From an uncultured Flavobacteriaceae bacterium (GTDB taxonomy: Bacteria > Bacteroidota > Bacteroidia > Flavobacteriales > Flavobacteriaceae), in NCBI GenBank assembly GCA_947488345.1, contig CANKZQ010000004.1, positions 1-64,000 of the forward strand: a stretch of 64,000 nt of DNA. Direction: 5' to 3'. Positions 7,746 through 16,893 of the stretch are shown here, one piece after another. The notes below the pieces were generated by a model. That model saw only the letters and a list, made by a program, of their open reading frames with translations, had not been told where the DNA came from and searched no databases. A program made the position numbers and the translations under genes. Every line of letters begins with the position of its first letter. Within the stretch, counting starts at the first letter, position 1.

Positions 7746-9811
7746 TGAGTAGAAAAGATATTCAACATATTCAGTTGCAACCGAAAAGCAAAGAGTCGAG
7801 AACAAAGCGGCAAGAGCATGAAAATTTCGTAGCTGGAATCGCACCAAATTTACGTGGTCCGTATTCGACAATGTATGTACGCCGACCTTGGACGATACGT
7901 CAATATGCTGGTTTTTCAACTGCAGAAGAGAGTAATGCTTTTTATCGGAGAAATTTAGCAGCTGGTCAAAAAGGATTATCGGTTGCTTTTGACTTGGCCA
8001 CGCATCGTGGTTATGACTCTGATCATGAGCGCGTACAAGGAGATGTAGGTAAGGCCGGAGTCGCGATAGATTCGGTAGAGGATATGAAAATTTTGTTCGA
8101 TCAGATTCCACTTGATGAGATGTCTGTTTCTATGACGATGAATGGCGCTGTGCTCCCTATTTTGGCATTCTATATTGTAGCTGCAGAAGAACAAGGAGTA
8201 GCGCTTGAAAAATTATCTGGCACCATCCAAAATGACATTTTAAAGGAGTTCATGGTGCGTAATACGTATATCTATCCACCAACACCGTCGATGAAAATTA
8301 TTGCTGATATTTTTAAATATACCAGTAAGAACATGCCGAAATTTAATTCTATTTCAATTTCGGGCTATCATATGCAAGAGGCAGGTGCCACGCCAGAGAT
8401 TGAATTGGCCTATACCTTAGCCGACGGCCTCGAATATATTAGAACTGGAATTGCTGCAGGTATGGATATTGATAGTTTTGCACCACGTTTGTCTTTCTTT
8501 TGGGCGATTGGAATGCACCATTTTCAAGAAATTGCAAAATTACGAGCCGGACGTATGTTATGGGCAAAAATGGTCAAACAATTCAATCCGAAAAACCAAA
8601 AATCATTGGCCCTGCGCACACATTGTCAAACAAGTGGATGGAGTTTAACAGCACAAGATCCTTTTAATAATGTAGCACGTACCACCATTGAAGCCATGGC
8701 TGCTGCTTTTGGAGGTACACAGAGTTTGCACACAAATGCGCTAGACGAAGCCATTGCATTGCCAACTGATTTCTCAGCGAGAATTGCTAGAAATACACAG
8801 ATCTATATCCAACAAGAAACAAACATCACAAAAACGGTCGACCCTTGGGGAGGATCTTATTATGTAGAGGAATTAACGGATGCCATTACCCAGAAAGCTT
8901 GGAACCTAATTCAGGAAGTTGAACAACTGGGAGGTATGACGAAGGCAATAGAGCAGGGTATTCCTAAAATGCGTATAGAAGAGGCTGCTGCCATAAAACA
9001 AGCTCGTATAGACAGTGGGCAAGATGTAATCGTTGGAGTGAATAAGTTTCAATTAGAGCAGGAAGATCCGCTGCATATATTAGAGGTAGATAACAATGTG
9101 GTTCGTGAAGCTCAAATCAAGCGTTTACAGGAGTTAAAGGTTAAAAGAAACGACGCTAAAGTCGCTGATTGTCTCGCTAATTTGACCGAATGTGCCAAGT
9201 CGGGTGAGGGAAATTTATTAGATTTGGCGGTAAAAGCAGCAAGAAATAGAGCTACTTTAGGTGAAATTTCTAGTGCTTTAGAGACTGTTTTTAGTCGTTA
9301 TAAGGCAACAATAAATGCTATTTCAGGCGTGTATAGTAGAGAGATAAAAGAAGATAAATCGTTTAAACAAGCTGTAGAGTTGGCAGATAAATTTGCCGCA
9401 CTCGAAGGTAGACGTCCGCGTATCATGATTGCTAAAATGGGACAAGATGGTCATGATCGAGGAGCGAAAGTTGTAGCGACTAGTTTTGCCGACCTTGGTT
9501 TCGATGTTGATATTGGTCCACTTTTCCAAACTCCGCAAGAGGCTGCTAAACAGGCAGTTGAGAATGATGTGCATATTTTAGGTGTATCTTCACTGGCCGC
9601 CGGACATAAGACGCTTGTGCCTCAGGTCCTCGAAGAACTACAAAATTATGGGCGTGAAGATATTATGGTCATTGCGGGTGGTGTTATTCCTCCACAAGAT
9701 TATCAGTACCTATTTGATGCAGGGGTTGTAGGCGTTTTCGGACCAGGTACGAAAATCGCAAAAGCAGCTATTGAAATCTTAGAAATATTGATTGACAGCG
9801 TTGCCGAATGA
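7745..9811 (+). CDS. mutB: Methylmalonyl-CoA mutase large subunit
   Basis: The catalytic subunit of adenosylcobalamin-dependent methylmalonyl-CoA mutase, 688 residues. The N-terminal region carries [11 protein letters not shown], which leads to the TIM barrel with [12 protein letters not shown], and [13 protein letters not shown] follows. The C-terminal cobalamin domain shows GQDGHDRG, with His570 as the lower cobalt ligand, then GVSSLAAGH and IAGGVIPP. All key elements for base-on B12 binding are present. It works with the subunit at 5120-6496 in propionyl-CoA/succinyl-CoA interconversion. The start codon overlaps the preceding stop by one base (TAATG). The family length is near 700, so the protein is complete. 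Confidence 0.97.
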   Translation: MSRKDIQHIQLQPKSKESRTKRQEHENFVAGIAPNLRGPYSTMYVRRPWTIRQYAGFSTAEESNAFYRRNLAAGQKGLSVAFDLATHRGYDSDHERVQGDVGKAGVAIDSVEDMKILFDQIPLDEMSVSMTMNGAVLPILAFYIVAAEEQGVALEKLSGTIQNDILKEFMVRNTYIYPPTPSMKIIADIFKYTSKNMPKFNSISISGYHMQEAGATPEIELAYTLADGLEYIRTGIAAGMDIDSFAPRLSFFWAIGMHHFQEIAKLRAGRMLWAKMVKQFNPKNQKSLALRTHCQTSGWSLTAQDPFNNVARTTIEAMAAAFGGTQSLHTNALDEAIALPTDFSARIARNTQIYIQQETNITKTVDPWGGSYYVEELTDAITQKAWNLIQEVEQLGGMTKAIEQGIPKMRIEEAAAIKQARIDSGQDVIVGVNKFQLEQEDPLHILEVDNNVVREAQIKRLQELKVKRNDAKVADCLANLTECAKSGEGNLLDLAVKAARNRATLGEISSALETVFSRYKATINAISGVYSREIKEDKSFKQAVELADKFAALEGRRPRIMIAKMGQDGHDRGAKVVATSFADLGFDVDIGPLFQTPQEAAKQAVENDVHILGVSSLAAGHKTLVPQVLEELQNYGREDIMVIAGGVIPPQDYQYLFDAGVVGVFGPGTKIAKAAIEILEILIDSVAE

Positions 9812-9874
9812 TTGTGCTCAGTTTGTGCTTAGAAATATTGTTAATAACTGTTGCATTTATTGAATAACTATTAT

Positions 9875-9905
9875 TTGTAATTCAGCCACATAAAGTATAT
9901 ATTTG
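9875..9905 (+). promoter_or_regulatory. Promoter for the 47-residue zinc-ribbon gene
   Basis: TTG (9875-9877) is followed after exactly 20 nt by TATATTTG (9898-9905), a full match to the flavobacterial TTG/TAnnTTTG pattern. It lies 39 nt before the ATG at 9945. This supports the small gene as an independent transcription unit. Confidence 0.65.
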
Positions 9906-9944
9906 TGTGTAATCAGTTAAATAAAAAACAAAAATCACAAAATT

Positions 9945-10088
9945 ATGGAAGGATATTGCGTAAAATGTAAATCAAAAAGAGAAATTAAAGATGCTAATGA
10001 AGTGACTATGAAGAATGGTAGAAAAGCAATGAAAGGAAAATGCCCAGAGTGTGGAACAGGAATGTTTCGTATTTTAGGAAAAGCCTAA
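9945..10088 (+). CDS. Small zinc-ribbon protein (DUF5679-like), 47 residues
   Basis: A 47-residue protein with two metal-binding knuckles, CVKC (residues 5-8) and CPEC (33-36), and the family-like stretches VTMKNGRKAMKGKCPECGTGMFR and ILGKA-type end. It resembles the short DUF5679 proteins found in many bacteria, whose function is not established. Four cysteines would bind one zinc ion. It has its own promoter (9875-9905) and a strong hairpin terminator at 10117, and it is preceded by an A-rich segment. The flanking signals make it a real gene despite its size. Confidence 0.8.
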   Translation: MEGYCVKCKSKREIKDANEVTMKNGRKAMKGKCPECGTGMFRILGKA

Positions 10089-10116
10089 GGGTACGATCTT
10101 AATAGATATACAATGT

Positions 10117-10148
10117 AAAAGCCACTATCATCGATAGTGGCTTTTTTG
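10117..10148. terminator. Intrinsic bidirectional terminator
   Basis: GCCACTATC and GATAGTGGC form a perfect stem around a four-base loop (10121-10141 or so), flanked by AAAA on the left and a T-run on the right. It ends the small zinc-ribbon transcript and can also end the leftward XdhC transcript. Confidence 0.85.
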
Positions 10149-10192
10149 TTATACGACATTTAGGTGTTAAAATCGCAACACGTTATCACCGA

Positions 10193-11140
10193 TTATTTTT
10201 TGTTTTTTATGGCAATGACTTGAGCAGCAATACTAACAGCAATTTCTAGTGGGGTTTGACTGTATATTTTAATACCGACAGGAGCATGTACTTGTTGCAG
10301 TTGACCATTGCTGAAACCCTCTTTTTTGAGTACATCAAACATAACTTTAAGTTTTGCCCGGCTTCCTAGTACACCAATAAATTGATAAGACCTATCAAGA
10401 AGTTTACTCAATACTAACTTGTCATCTGTATATGTATTCGTCATAATAACGATGTAAGCGGTAGTATCTTCAGGAATATGTTCGGTAATATCCTCATAAG
10501 AGATAACTTTTTTTTCATTGGTGAAGCTATTATGCTCAAAAGTGTTTAAATCCGTTCTATTGTCCAGCACAATAGTGAAAAAACCCAAGGCATTGAAAAG
10601 CTTCGTAGTTGCTAAACCAACATGACCACCTCCAACAATATATATAGTATCTTTTTTATTGATATATTCTTTATAGCTCCAGTCATGTTCATTTGTATGG
10701 GTATAAGCATATTTTGAAGACATCTGTTCTTGGGAAGAGAAATCAATGGTAGTGGTATTAATGGTGAATACCCCCGTACTGTTGGTATCGATGGCGTTTT
10801 GTATCTCATTAATAAGGTCTATATGACTTGGAAGGATAGGAGCGAATAGTATAGTTTGTTCTCCTGAACAGATCATTCCTGAACCATCTTTAATAGTGCC
10901 TTTATGAATTTGATGTTTTATAAATGAACGATGGTCTTGCTGCGTTAATAATACTTTGCAGTGCTCTACCAAATTAAATTCCATTACACCACCGCCAATC
11001 GAGCCAAAGATTTCATCTTCAGCAACGACCATTTTAAAACCTTGACGTCCCGGAGAACTACCTTTGTGTTCGATGACAGTTAATAAATAAACTGCTTTTT
11101 TTTTTGAAATCTTAGAAGATATAAATTGCCAATAATTCAT
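10193..11140 (-). CDS. XdhC/CoxI-family protein
   Basis: A 315-residue XdhC-family protein. The N-terminal XdhC/CoxI domain (about 10-80) has HKGSSPGRQGFKM and SIGGGVMEF. The C-terminal Rossmann-like domain (about 165-300) has YIVGGGHVGLA and a conserved GVLGSRAK. Family members deliver or sulfurate the molybdenum cofactor for xanthine dehydrogenase-type enzymes. No molybdenum hydroxylase or moco gene is in this window, so its client is unknown. It is flanked by a terminator at its 3' end and about 285 nt of non-coding DNA on its upstream side, so it is probably monocistronic. Confidence 0.88.
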   Translation of the reverse strand: MNYWQFISSKISKKKAVYLLTVIEHKGSSPGRQGFKMVVAEDEIFGSIGGGVMEFNLVEHCKVLLTQQDHRSFIKHQIHKGTIKDGSGMICSGEQTILFAPILPSHIDLINEIQNAIDTNSTGVFTINTTTIDFSSQEQMSSKYAYTHTNEHDWSYKEYINKKDTIYIVGGGHVGLATTKLFNALGFFTIVLDNRTDLNTFEHNSFTNEKKVISYEDITEHIPEDTTAYIVIMTNTYTDDKLVLSKLLDRSYQFIGVLGSRAKLKVMFDVLKKEGFSNGQLQQVHAPVGIKIYSQTPLEIAVSIAAQVIAIKNKK

Positions 11141-11232
11141 TAGAAAATTGAGATAACTATCAGAGTAACAACACTATTATAATCAATGTGTTTAGTGATG
11201 ATTCTACGAATTCTTAAGAGGAATAAAAAAAT

Positions 11233-11380
11233 ATCTTACGGAAAACACCATCTTTCTTCAAAATTGTATAATTTTTTAAAATATAGTGCGTTAATTAAGT
11301 GCATTTAATTCCCATTCCGTAAGATTTTAAGCTAAATGTATGAAAAATCATTTACTTTACTTGCGGAATGTTTTTTTTTT
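11233..11380 (+). repeat. Three alternating inverted repeats plus a T-tract in non-coding DNA
   Basis: Three related 11-bp elements lie between two leftward genes. Element A is ATCTTACGGAA (11233-11243). Element B is TTCCGTAAGAT (11315-11325), a perfect inverted copy of A. Element C is CTTGCGGAATG (11360-11370), which pairs with CATTCCGTAAG (11313-11323) with one G-U pair. C is followed directly by ten T residues (11371-11380). In rightward RNA, A:B and B:C are mutually exclusive and B:C plus T10 would be a terminator. No rightward gene begins nearby. An inner pair TAAATG/CATTTA (11333-11338, 11349-11354) extends B:C. Confidence 0.6.
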
Positions 11381-11425
11381 ACTTTTTTTTTCATTTTTCT
11401 AAAAAATAATAGGTTCTCACAAAGA

Positions 11426-12325
11426 TTACTTTTCTGAGGGTGTATTCTCTTCAAGGGGTTCGTCTACCACAATGGCTATTTTGTTTCCTAGAGGGCTTAC
11501 AGCGATGCGTGTAATGCCATTCAAGTTGAATTGTTCGAGAGAAGCGATCTCTTTCCATTCTTTATCGGTACCAGGCTTTAATTTATATAATTTGTTCGCG
11601 CGTCCCATAATAATGGTTTGATCGGGCGTCCAAGACATATCCTGTGAACCTTTTAAAGCATCTGCCAGGTATTTTTTTTCACTATTAATGGGATCAATAG
11701 AATATATTTCAGGTTCGTCATGTTCGAAGCTTATGATACTCATTAACTCAGTGGTCGGAATTTTATGAATTGATCGACCTATATTTTTATCGATTGGGTA
11801 TTTGATCTTGTATTTAAGGTTATTTACCTGTAAGGTCGCCGGATCTCCTAAGACAAATGACACCACAACTTTTTCATTCAACCAGGCATGGTAACCAATT
11901 TTTAATTTATCTACCAAAACTCTCGGTTTTTTCCTTCTAAACGAATAATGCCATAAAAGCTGCGTATCATCCGTATCTAATTTAATAGCCGAGAAAAACT
12001 TTTTATTTGGTGTTTGCTGAGGAGAATACTCACTACCTGTAGAATTGGTCATCCACCTTTTTTCTTTTCGTTCGATATCATATAATACAATATCAGTTTG
12101 ATCGTTGCGCGTTGAAGAAAACAACACACCCATACCGTCGTTTAAAAATGAAGGTTGATTATCATACAGCCCTTTATTGTCAGATATATTGATTGGGTTT
12201 TCTAAAGTATAGGTTTGCGTACTATCATTCTTGATAAAATCAAACAAATACACCTCATGTGCTGGCTGTGCCCAAAGTATAGTTGATATAAGCAGAGTTA
12301 CTACTAAACTTAGTTTTCTCATCAT
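11426..12325 (-). CDS. Exported TolB/PD40-type beta-propeller protein
   Basis: A protein of about 299 residues with a signal peptide ending TILWAQ and a WD40-like/TolB propeller. A blade signature such as FLNDGMGVLFSSTRNDQTDI is near residue 60, with further weak blades at DEPEIYSIDP and MSWTPDQTIIMGR. The open frame extends to 12358 with MQRLNIKRKRI, but the ATG-ATG at 12325/12322 gives a clean signal peptide and avoids overlap with the upstream gene, so I use 12325. It follows the S10 carboxypeptidase gene after 13 nt and is probably in its operon. The role is unknown; propellers of this kind bind partners or ligands in the periplasm. Confidence 0.75.
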   Translation of the reverse strand: MMRKLSLVVTLLISTILWAQPAHEVYLFDFIKNDSTQTYTLENPINISDNKGLYDNQPSFLNDGMGVLFSSTRNDQTDIVLYDIERKEKRWMTNSTGSEYSPQQTPNKKFFSAIKLDTDDTQLLWHYSFRRKKPRVLVDKLKIGYHAWLNEKVVVSFVLGDPATLQVNNLKYKIKYPIDKNIGRSIHKIPTTELMSIISFEHDEPEIYSIDPINSEKKYLADALKGSQDMSWTPDQTIIMGRANKLYKLKPGTDKEWKEIASLEQFNLNGITRIAVSPLGNKIAIVVDEPLEENTPSEK

Positions 12326-12338
12326 AATTCTCTTTCTC

Positions 12339-13832
12339 TTAATATTTAGCCGCTGCACCGTTTTTTGGTGTACTTTTAATTATAAACTCTCTAATATCTT
12401 CATTTGCCTTTGCTAAATCTTCTTGACGAAGATACATCATGTGACCACTGCGATATCCTTTAAAGGTAAAACGATCTTTCATTTTTCCGCTAGGATCTAT
12501 TTGCCACATGCTATATTTTGCACTGAAATAAGTCGTAGCTCCGTCGTAATATCCAGACTGTGTCATAACATGTAAATAAGGGTTTTGAGCCATTGCTTGA
12601 CGTAGACCTTCACGCACATTATTGTTGGTTCTATCCCAAGGACGTACAGGTCCGAACATATTATATTTTAGATCTGTTTTATAATTCAGACCTTCGCGTA
12701 GGTAATAATTAATCGCTGGCGTAAATGAATGCAACCATGAAGTTAATTCTGCGCTATAATTAGGAGAATCACCTGTTTCCGTTTTATCAATACCCAAATA
12801 GCGCGAATCTAATCTTCCAATAGTTTGCCCAGTTTTATCTCGCAATAACTCTTTCCAAAAAAAGCGAGGTGTGACATCTAGATTTCTTTTTAAGATGACT
12901 TTTTCGTTCAAACCAGAGTAGTATGACATTTTTTTGGCAATTGCCTTGCGATCGCCGTCACTAATAAAGCCACCTTTGGCTAATGCAGGAATCAATTCAT
13001 CTAATGCAAATTTTTCAGCCTCTGGTAAAACTTCTAAAAGATCTTTAGTTTGAAGCGCAGGAGGTAACATGTTGTGATGCCATGCAGCAGCTGTCATATA
13101 TGGAAAATCGATTCCTGTCGAAACAGGAACATCCGATTCAAAAACCTTATAATCTGCAGGAGAGACCATAATCACTCCGTTAAGATACATCCATTGATTA
13201 TTTTGTAATTCATTCGCTAGCCCCATCACACGCGTGCCTCCATAACTCTCACCAATGATATATTTTGGTGAGCGCCATCTATTGGTTCTTGTTACGAATG
13301 TATTGATCCATTCAGCTAAGTATTTAATATCAGCATTGATACCAAAAAACTGCTTTTTATCGGGATATTTACCATCTTTATTTTTGATCATCCTAGAATA
13401 ACCGGTATTAACAGGGTTGACAAAGACAATATCTGCTACATCTAATATAGAATGAGGATTCTCTTTTACACCATAGGGTTGCACAGGGTATCCTTCACTA
13501 TCAATTTTTAAAATACGTGGACCTGTGTATGCAACATGCATCCAAACAGATGCAGAACCAGGACCTCCATTAAAAGAAATAATTAGTGGTCGTTTGGTAT
13601 CATCTTTAATATCCGAACGTTTGTAATAGGTGTAAAATAACGAGGCAATAACGAGCCCATCTTTATCCCAAACAGGTTGAGTTCCAGCAGTGGCAACATA
13701 AGGAACCACCTTATTTTTTATAGTAACTGTGTGTTTTGAAGTTGTGGTAGATTCTGCTTCGATTATTCTGTTTTGTGCAGACACTGAAGCTATACACACA
13801 AATAGCATTGCAATTTGAATGACTTTTTTCAT
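12339..13832 (-). CDS. Secreted S10-family serine carboxypeptidase-like protein
   Basis: A 497-residue exported alpha/beta-hydrolase of peptidase family S10. A signal peptide ends at about residue 19 (ASVSA). The oxyanion region NGGPGSAS occupies residues 88-95, the nucleophile is Ser196 in GESYGG, and an Asp in QSGYYDGATTY and a His in YRSGHMMYL complete a plausible triad near the C-terminus. Bacterial relatives are generally annotated as carboxypeptidases, but substrates are little known. The propeller gene follows 13 nt downstream. No start ambiguity: the ATG gives the signal peptide directly. Confidence 0.88.
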   Translation of the reverse strand: MKKVIQIAMLFVCIASVSAQNRIIEAESTTTSKHTVTIKNKVVPYVATAGTQPVWDKDGLVIASLFYTYYKRSDIKDDTKRPLIISFNGGPGSASVWMHVAYTGPRILKIDSEGYPVQPYGVKENPHSILDVADIVFVNPVNTGYSRMIKNKDGKYPDKKQFFGINADIKYLAEWINTFVTRTNRWRSPKYIIGESYGGTRVMGLANELQNNQWMYLNGVIMVSPADYKVFESDVPVSTGIDFPYMTAAAWHHNMLPPALQTKDLLEVLPEAEKFALDELIPALAKGGFISDGDRKAIAKKMSYYSGLNEKVILKRNLDVTPRFFWKELLRDKTGQTIGRLDSRYLGIDKTETGDSPNYSAELTSWLHSFTPAINYYLREGLNYKTDLKYNMFGPVRPWDRTNNNVREGLRQAMAQNPYLHVMTQSGYYDGATTYFSAKYSMWQIDPSGKMKDRFTFKGYRSGHMMYLRQEDLAKANEDIREFIIKSTPKNGAAAKY

Positions 13833-13922
13833 TGTATAATATTTTAGTGATCGCTTGTAGGGTTAAGGAATCACACAAATATAAAATATTTTAGATTCTT
13901 AAATGGCATTTTTATAGATCAA

Positions 13923-14498
13923 TTAGCGAGATCCTCTGGTTTTTATATTTTGCTGACAAAGCTTGATAATTTCTGTTATTCTCTTTTGTCTAGTTTCTAC
14001 TCGTTTTGCTTGATTTAACCAATAGAGATAACTTTTTCGATAGGAAGGAGCGAAGTTCTTATAATTATTAAAGGCCCGCGGCGCTTCTTGAAAAGCAAGC
14101 TGTAAATCGTCTGGCACAATTCCTTTTTCAACAGCATCTAAGGCGGTCCATGAACCATTTTTCTTGGCGATCTCGATAACCTCTAAACCACTTTTATGAA
14201 TCAAGTTATCAGCCATCAAATCAACAATATATCTTTTGTTTAAGGCACTCCAGACACTTTTGGGTTTTCTTTGGCAAAAATATTGTCGTCTTTTCCCATT
14301 TCCAAGACTTTTCACGGTTGAATCTATCCAGCCAAAGCACAGCGCAACTTTAACGGCTTCTTCCCAACGCATACTTTCAGTTTCATGAGAAACTTTATAA
14401 AAAATTAGATATACACCCTGAGATGATTGGTAATTCATAGCCAACCAAGAACGCCATTCGATAGCTGTTTTAAAGTAAAGTTCAGGCAGTTTATTCAT
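13923..14498 (-). CDS. YdeI/OmpD-associated family protein
   Basis: A 191-residue cytosolic protein of the YdeI/OmpD-associated family (COG4430-like). Diagnostic stretches are WRSWLAMNYQSSQGVYLIFYK, ALCFGWIDS at about residue 70-78, the basic segment KRRQYFCQRKPKSVWSALN, and a C-terminal helical domain with FAPSYRKSYLYWLNQAK. Related proteins have been linked to peptide or stress resistance, but the biochemistry is unsettled. The gene starts 15 nt after the M1 peptidase stop and may be read from the same transcript. Another gene with a similar C-terminal domain is at 24175. Confidence 0.85.
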   Translation of the reverse strand: MNKLPELYFKTAIEWRSWLAMNYQSSQGVYLIFYKVSHETESMRWEEAVKVALCFGWIDSTVKSLGNGKRRQYFCQRKPKSVWSALNKRYIVDLMADNLIHKSGLEVIEIAKKNGSWTALDAVEKGIVPDDLQLAFQEAPRAFNNYKNFAPSYRKSYLYWLNQAKRVETRQKRITEIIKLCQQNIKTRGSR

Positions 14499-14513
14499 GA
14501 AGACTCCAGGTAA

Positions 14514-16649
14514 TTATCCTTTTATTTTGTTTTTAAATCTATCAAATTCAGAAGCTTGTTTTTGCGGCCAACTATTATTAGAGGTATCTACATCTGCTGT
14601 TTCTAAATCTGGGTCTATAATAATGCTTGTAATTTCTTTATCAGAATGGATTGCCTTCGTAACTAGTTGATCATTAAATCTCCAAATTTGAGCTGGATAG
14701 GTCTTTCGTTTCTTAGTGCCATCCTTATAAGTAAACTCAACGATAATAGGCATTACAAGTCCGCCTGGCTTCTCAAATGTAATCTCATAAAAGAATTTAG
14801 AATTAGCATCTTTTTTTGAACTGAATTTCGACCCTTCTGTAGTGTCTTCAATAAAATCTACTTTTCCATCGGCTCCAGGTTTAGTATAAAACTTTTTGAT
14901 TTTATGGATACCAATATCAGTTACATCGGTGGTATAAAACCAACCTCTCCAAAACCAATCTAGGTCCATCGCAGAAGCATCTTCCATTGACCTAAAAAAA
15001 TCTGCCGGCGTGGGATGCTTAAATTTCCATCGCTGCGCATATGTTTTAAACGCATGATCAAATAATTCTTTACCCATAATGGTCTCACGTAAAATCCACA
15101 AAGCGGTAGCCGGTTTACCATAGGCATTATTACCAAAACTATATACATTATCTCCTTTTGACATAATTGGAGCTATTCTAGATTGATCTCCACTCATATA
15201 GTCTACAATGTTTTTTGGCAAGCCTCTCCTTAATGGATACCCTTCTTCGTAATCCATCATAGCTAACATTTGCATAAAAGAATTTAGCCCTTCATCCATC
15301 CAGGTCCATTGGCGCTCATCTGAATTTACAATCATCGGAAAAAAGTTATGCCCAACTTCATGAATTGTGACGCCGATCATTCTATATTTTGTTCTATCCG
15401 AATAGGTTCCGTCTGCATTAGGTCGTCCTGGATTGAAACATATTTGCGGATATTCCATACCCATTTGTCCATCCACCGAAATCGCTTTATGATATGGATA
15501 ATCAAATGTATGCCTCGAATATGTTTTCAACGTTTGAGCCACGGCTCTCGTAGAATGTTCACCATACAGTGGGTTGGCCTCTTTAGAGTATAAAGAATAG
15601 GCCATTACAGATGTACCATTAATGTCGACGGCCATCCCATCCCATATAAATTTTCTTGAAGTAGCGAACGCATAATCTCTAACATTTTCGGCAAAAAATT
15701 TCCATGTTTTGGTTTTTTTAGATCTACTTTGTTCAATCTTTTCTGCTTCCTTTTGTGAATGAATTATAACAGGATTATCAAATGTTTTCTTTGCAAGTTC
15801 TAATTTCTTCAATTGTTTTTTAGTTAATACCTCATTCTCATTCATTAGAATACCTGTCGCTCCAAGCATGTGATCAGCCGGTGTTGTAATATTCACGGTA
15901 TAATCTCCAAATTCTAAGGCAAACTCGCTTCTTCCCCAGAATTGATCATTCTGCCAACCTTCTACATTATCATACACACATAAACGCGGGAAAAACTGAG
16001 CGATAACGTAATTATTGTTTCCATCAGCAGGGAAATGTTCGTAACCTGACCTCCCTCTGTTGATTCTATGGTTATTGATATTATACCACCAAGAAATCTT
16101 AAATTGAAATGTTTCGCCAGACGCCAAAGGTTTAGGTAAGTTAATGCGCATCATAGTTTGATTGATAGTATGAGATAAATTACTATCGTCGATATTTAAA
16201 ACACTCGTGATATTAAAACCTCCATCAAAAGGTTTTTCTATATAATTTTTGTTAAATCTTTCTTTCGATGCGGTTTTCGGAATTCTACTCGGTTGAATAT
16301 CCGGGGTTTTAGAATCAGCCGCACGCATATTTTGATCTAGTTGTAACCATAAATATGTTAGTTCATCTACAGAATTATTATGATATGTTATAGTCTCAGT
16401 TCCCGTAATTCTTTGATTTTCATCATCGAGAACGATATCCATGACATAATCTACTTTTTGTTGTGTATATTCTTTACCAGGAGCACCAGATGCTGTACGC
16501 TGACTATTTGGAGTTGCCAAAACATCTTTTAACTGTCTAAATTTATTTTGATTTGTATGCCCTTGCTGCGTTTTTTTCGGAGTAGTTTGTGCAAAAGAGG
16601 CAGTTGTTATAAAAAAGACAGATAGTATTAGGGTAGCTAATTTTTTCAT
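14514..16649 (-). CDS. Secreted M1-family zinc aminopeptidase-like protein
   Basis: A 711-residue exported gluzincin. A signal peptide ends at about 20 (TASFAQ). The N-terminal saddle domain contains DIVLDDENQRITGTETITY. The GMEY motif at 397-400 replaces the classical GAMEN exopeptidase motif. The zinc site is HEVGH at 430-434 with the third ligand Glu453 in MDEGLN. M1 enzymes usually remove N-terminal amino acids, and the altered GAMEN region leaves specificity open. The protein probably acts in periplasm or outside, feeding peptide catabolism. The YdeI-family gene follows closely. Confidence 0.92.
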   Translation of the reverse strand: MKKLATLILSVFFITTASFAQTTPKKTQQGHTNQNKFRQLKDVLATPNSQRTASGAPGKEYTQQKVDYVMDIVLDDENQRITGTETITYHNNSVDELTYLWLQLDQNMRAADSKTPDIQPSRIPKTASKERFNKNYIEKPFDGGFNITSVLNIDDSNLSHTINQTMMRINLPKPLASGETFQFKISWWYNINNHRINRGRSGYEHFPADGNNNYVIAQFFPRLCVYDNVEGWQNDQFWGRSEFALEFGDYTVNITTPADHMLGATGILMNENEVLTKKQLKKLELAKKTFDNPVIIHSQKEAEKIEQSRSKKTKTWKFFAENVRDYAFATSRKFIWDGMAVDINGTSVMAYSLYSKEANPLYGEHSTRAVAQTLKTYSRHTFDYPYHKAISVDGQMGMEYPQICFNPGRPNADGTYSDRTKYRMIGVTIHEVGHNFFPMIVNSDERQWTWMDEGLNSFMQMLAMMDYEEGYPLRRGLPKNIVDYMSGDQSRIAPIMSKGDNVYSFGNNAYGKPATALWILRETIMGKELFDHAFKTYAQRWKFKHPTPADFFRSMEDASAMDLDWFWRGWFYTTDVTDIGIHKIKKFYTKPGADGKVDFIEDTTEGSKFSSKKDANSKFFYEITFEKPGGLVMPIIVEFTYKDGTKKRKTYPAQIWRFNDQLVTKAIHSDKEITSIIIDPDLETADVDTSNNSWPQKQASEFDRFKNKIKG

Positions 16650-16893
16650 ATAGTAAATTTAAGAGTTGGTTAAATTAATGAAAACTGCTAGTACTATAAA
16701 GGAATATTAAAGTTTTAACATTGGCTACACAGAACAATCTATCACAACTTCATTTTTTGACATTGTCACAACGTTATAAGTTACTTTTAGATACGAAAAC
16801 CCTTCTGATAATTTATAACAAAAAACGACCATCGGTCACTCGTTTTTCTAAAATATATCTTGAATTCGTAAACTATAGTAGTTCGATTGAATA

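Noticed and set aside
11233-11325. Small insertion element with 11-bp terminal inverted repeats
   Set aside because: There is no target duplication or transposase, and a third related copy with T10 fits a hairpin set better. Not excluded without a genome-wide search.
16758-16768. TGACATTGTCA palindrome upstream of the M1 peptidase
   Set aside because: Too short to be significant in AT-rich intergenic DNA, and no promoter element next to it.
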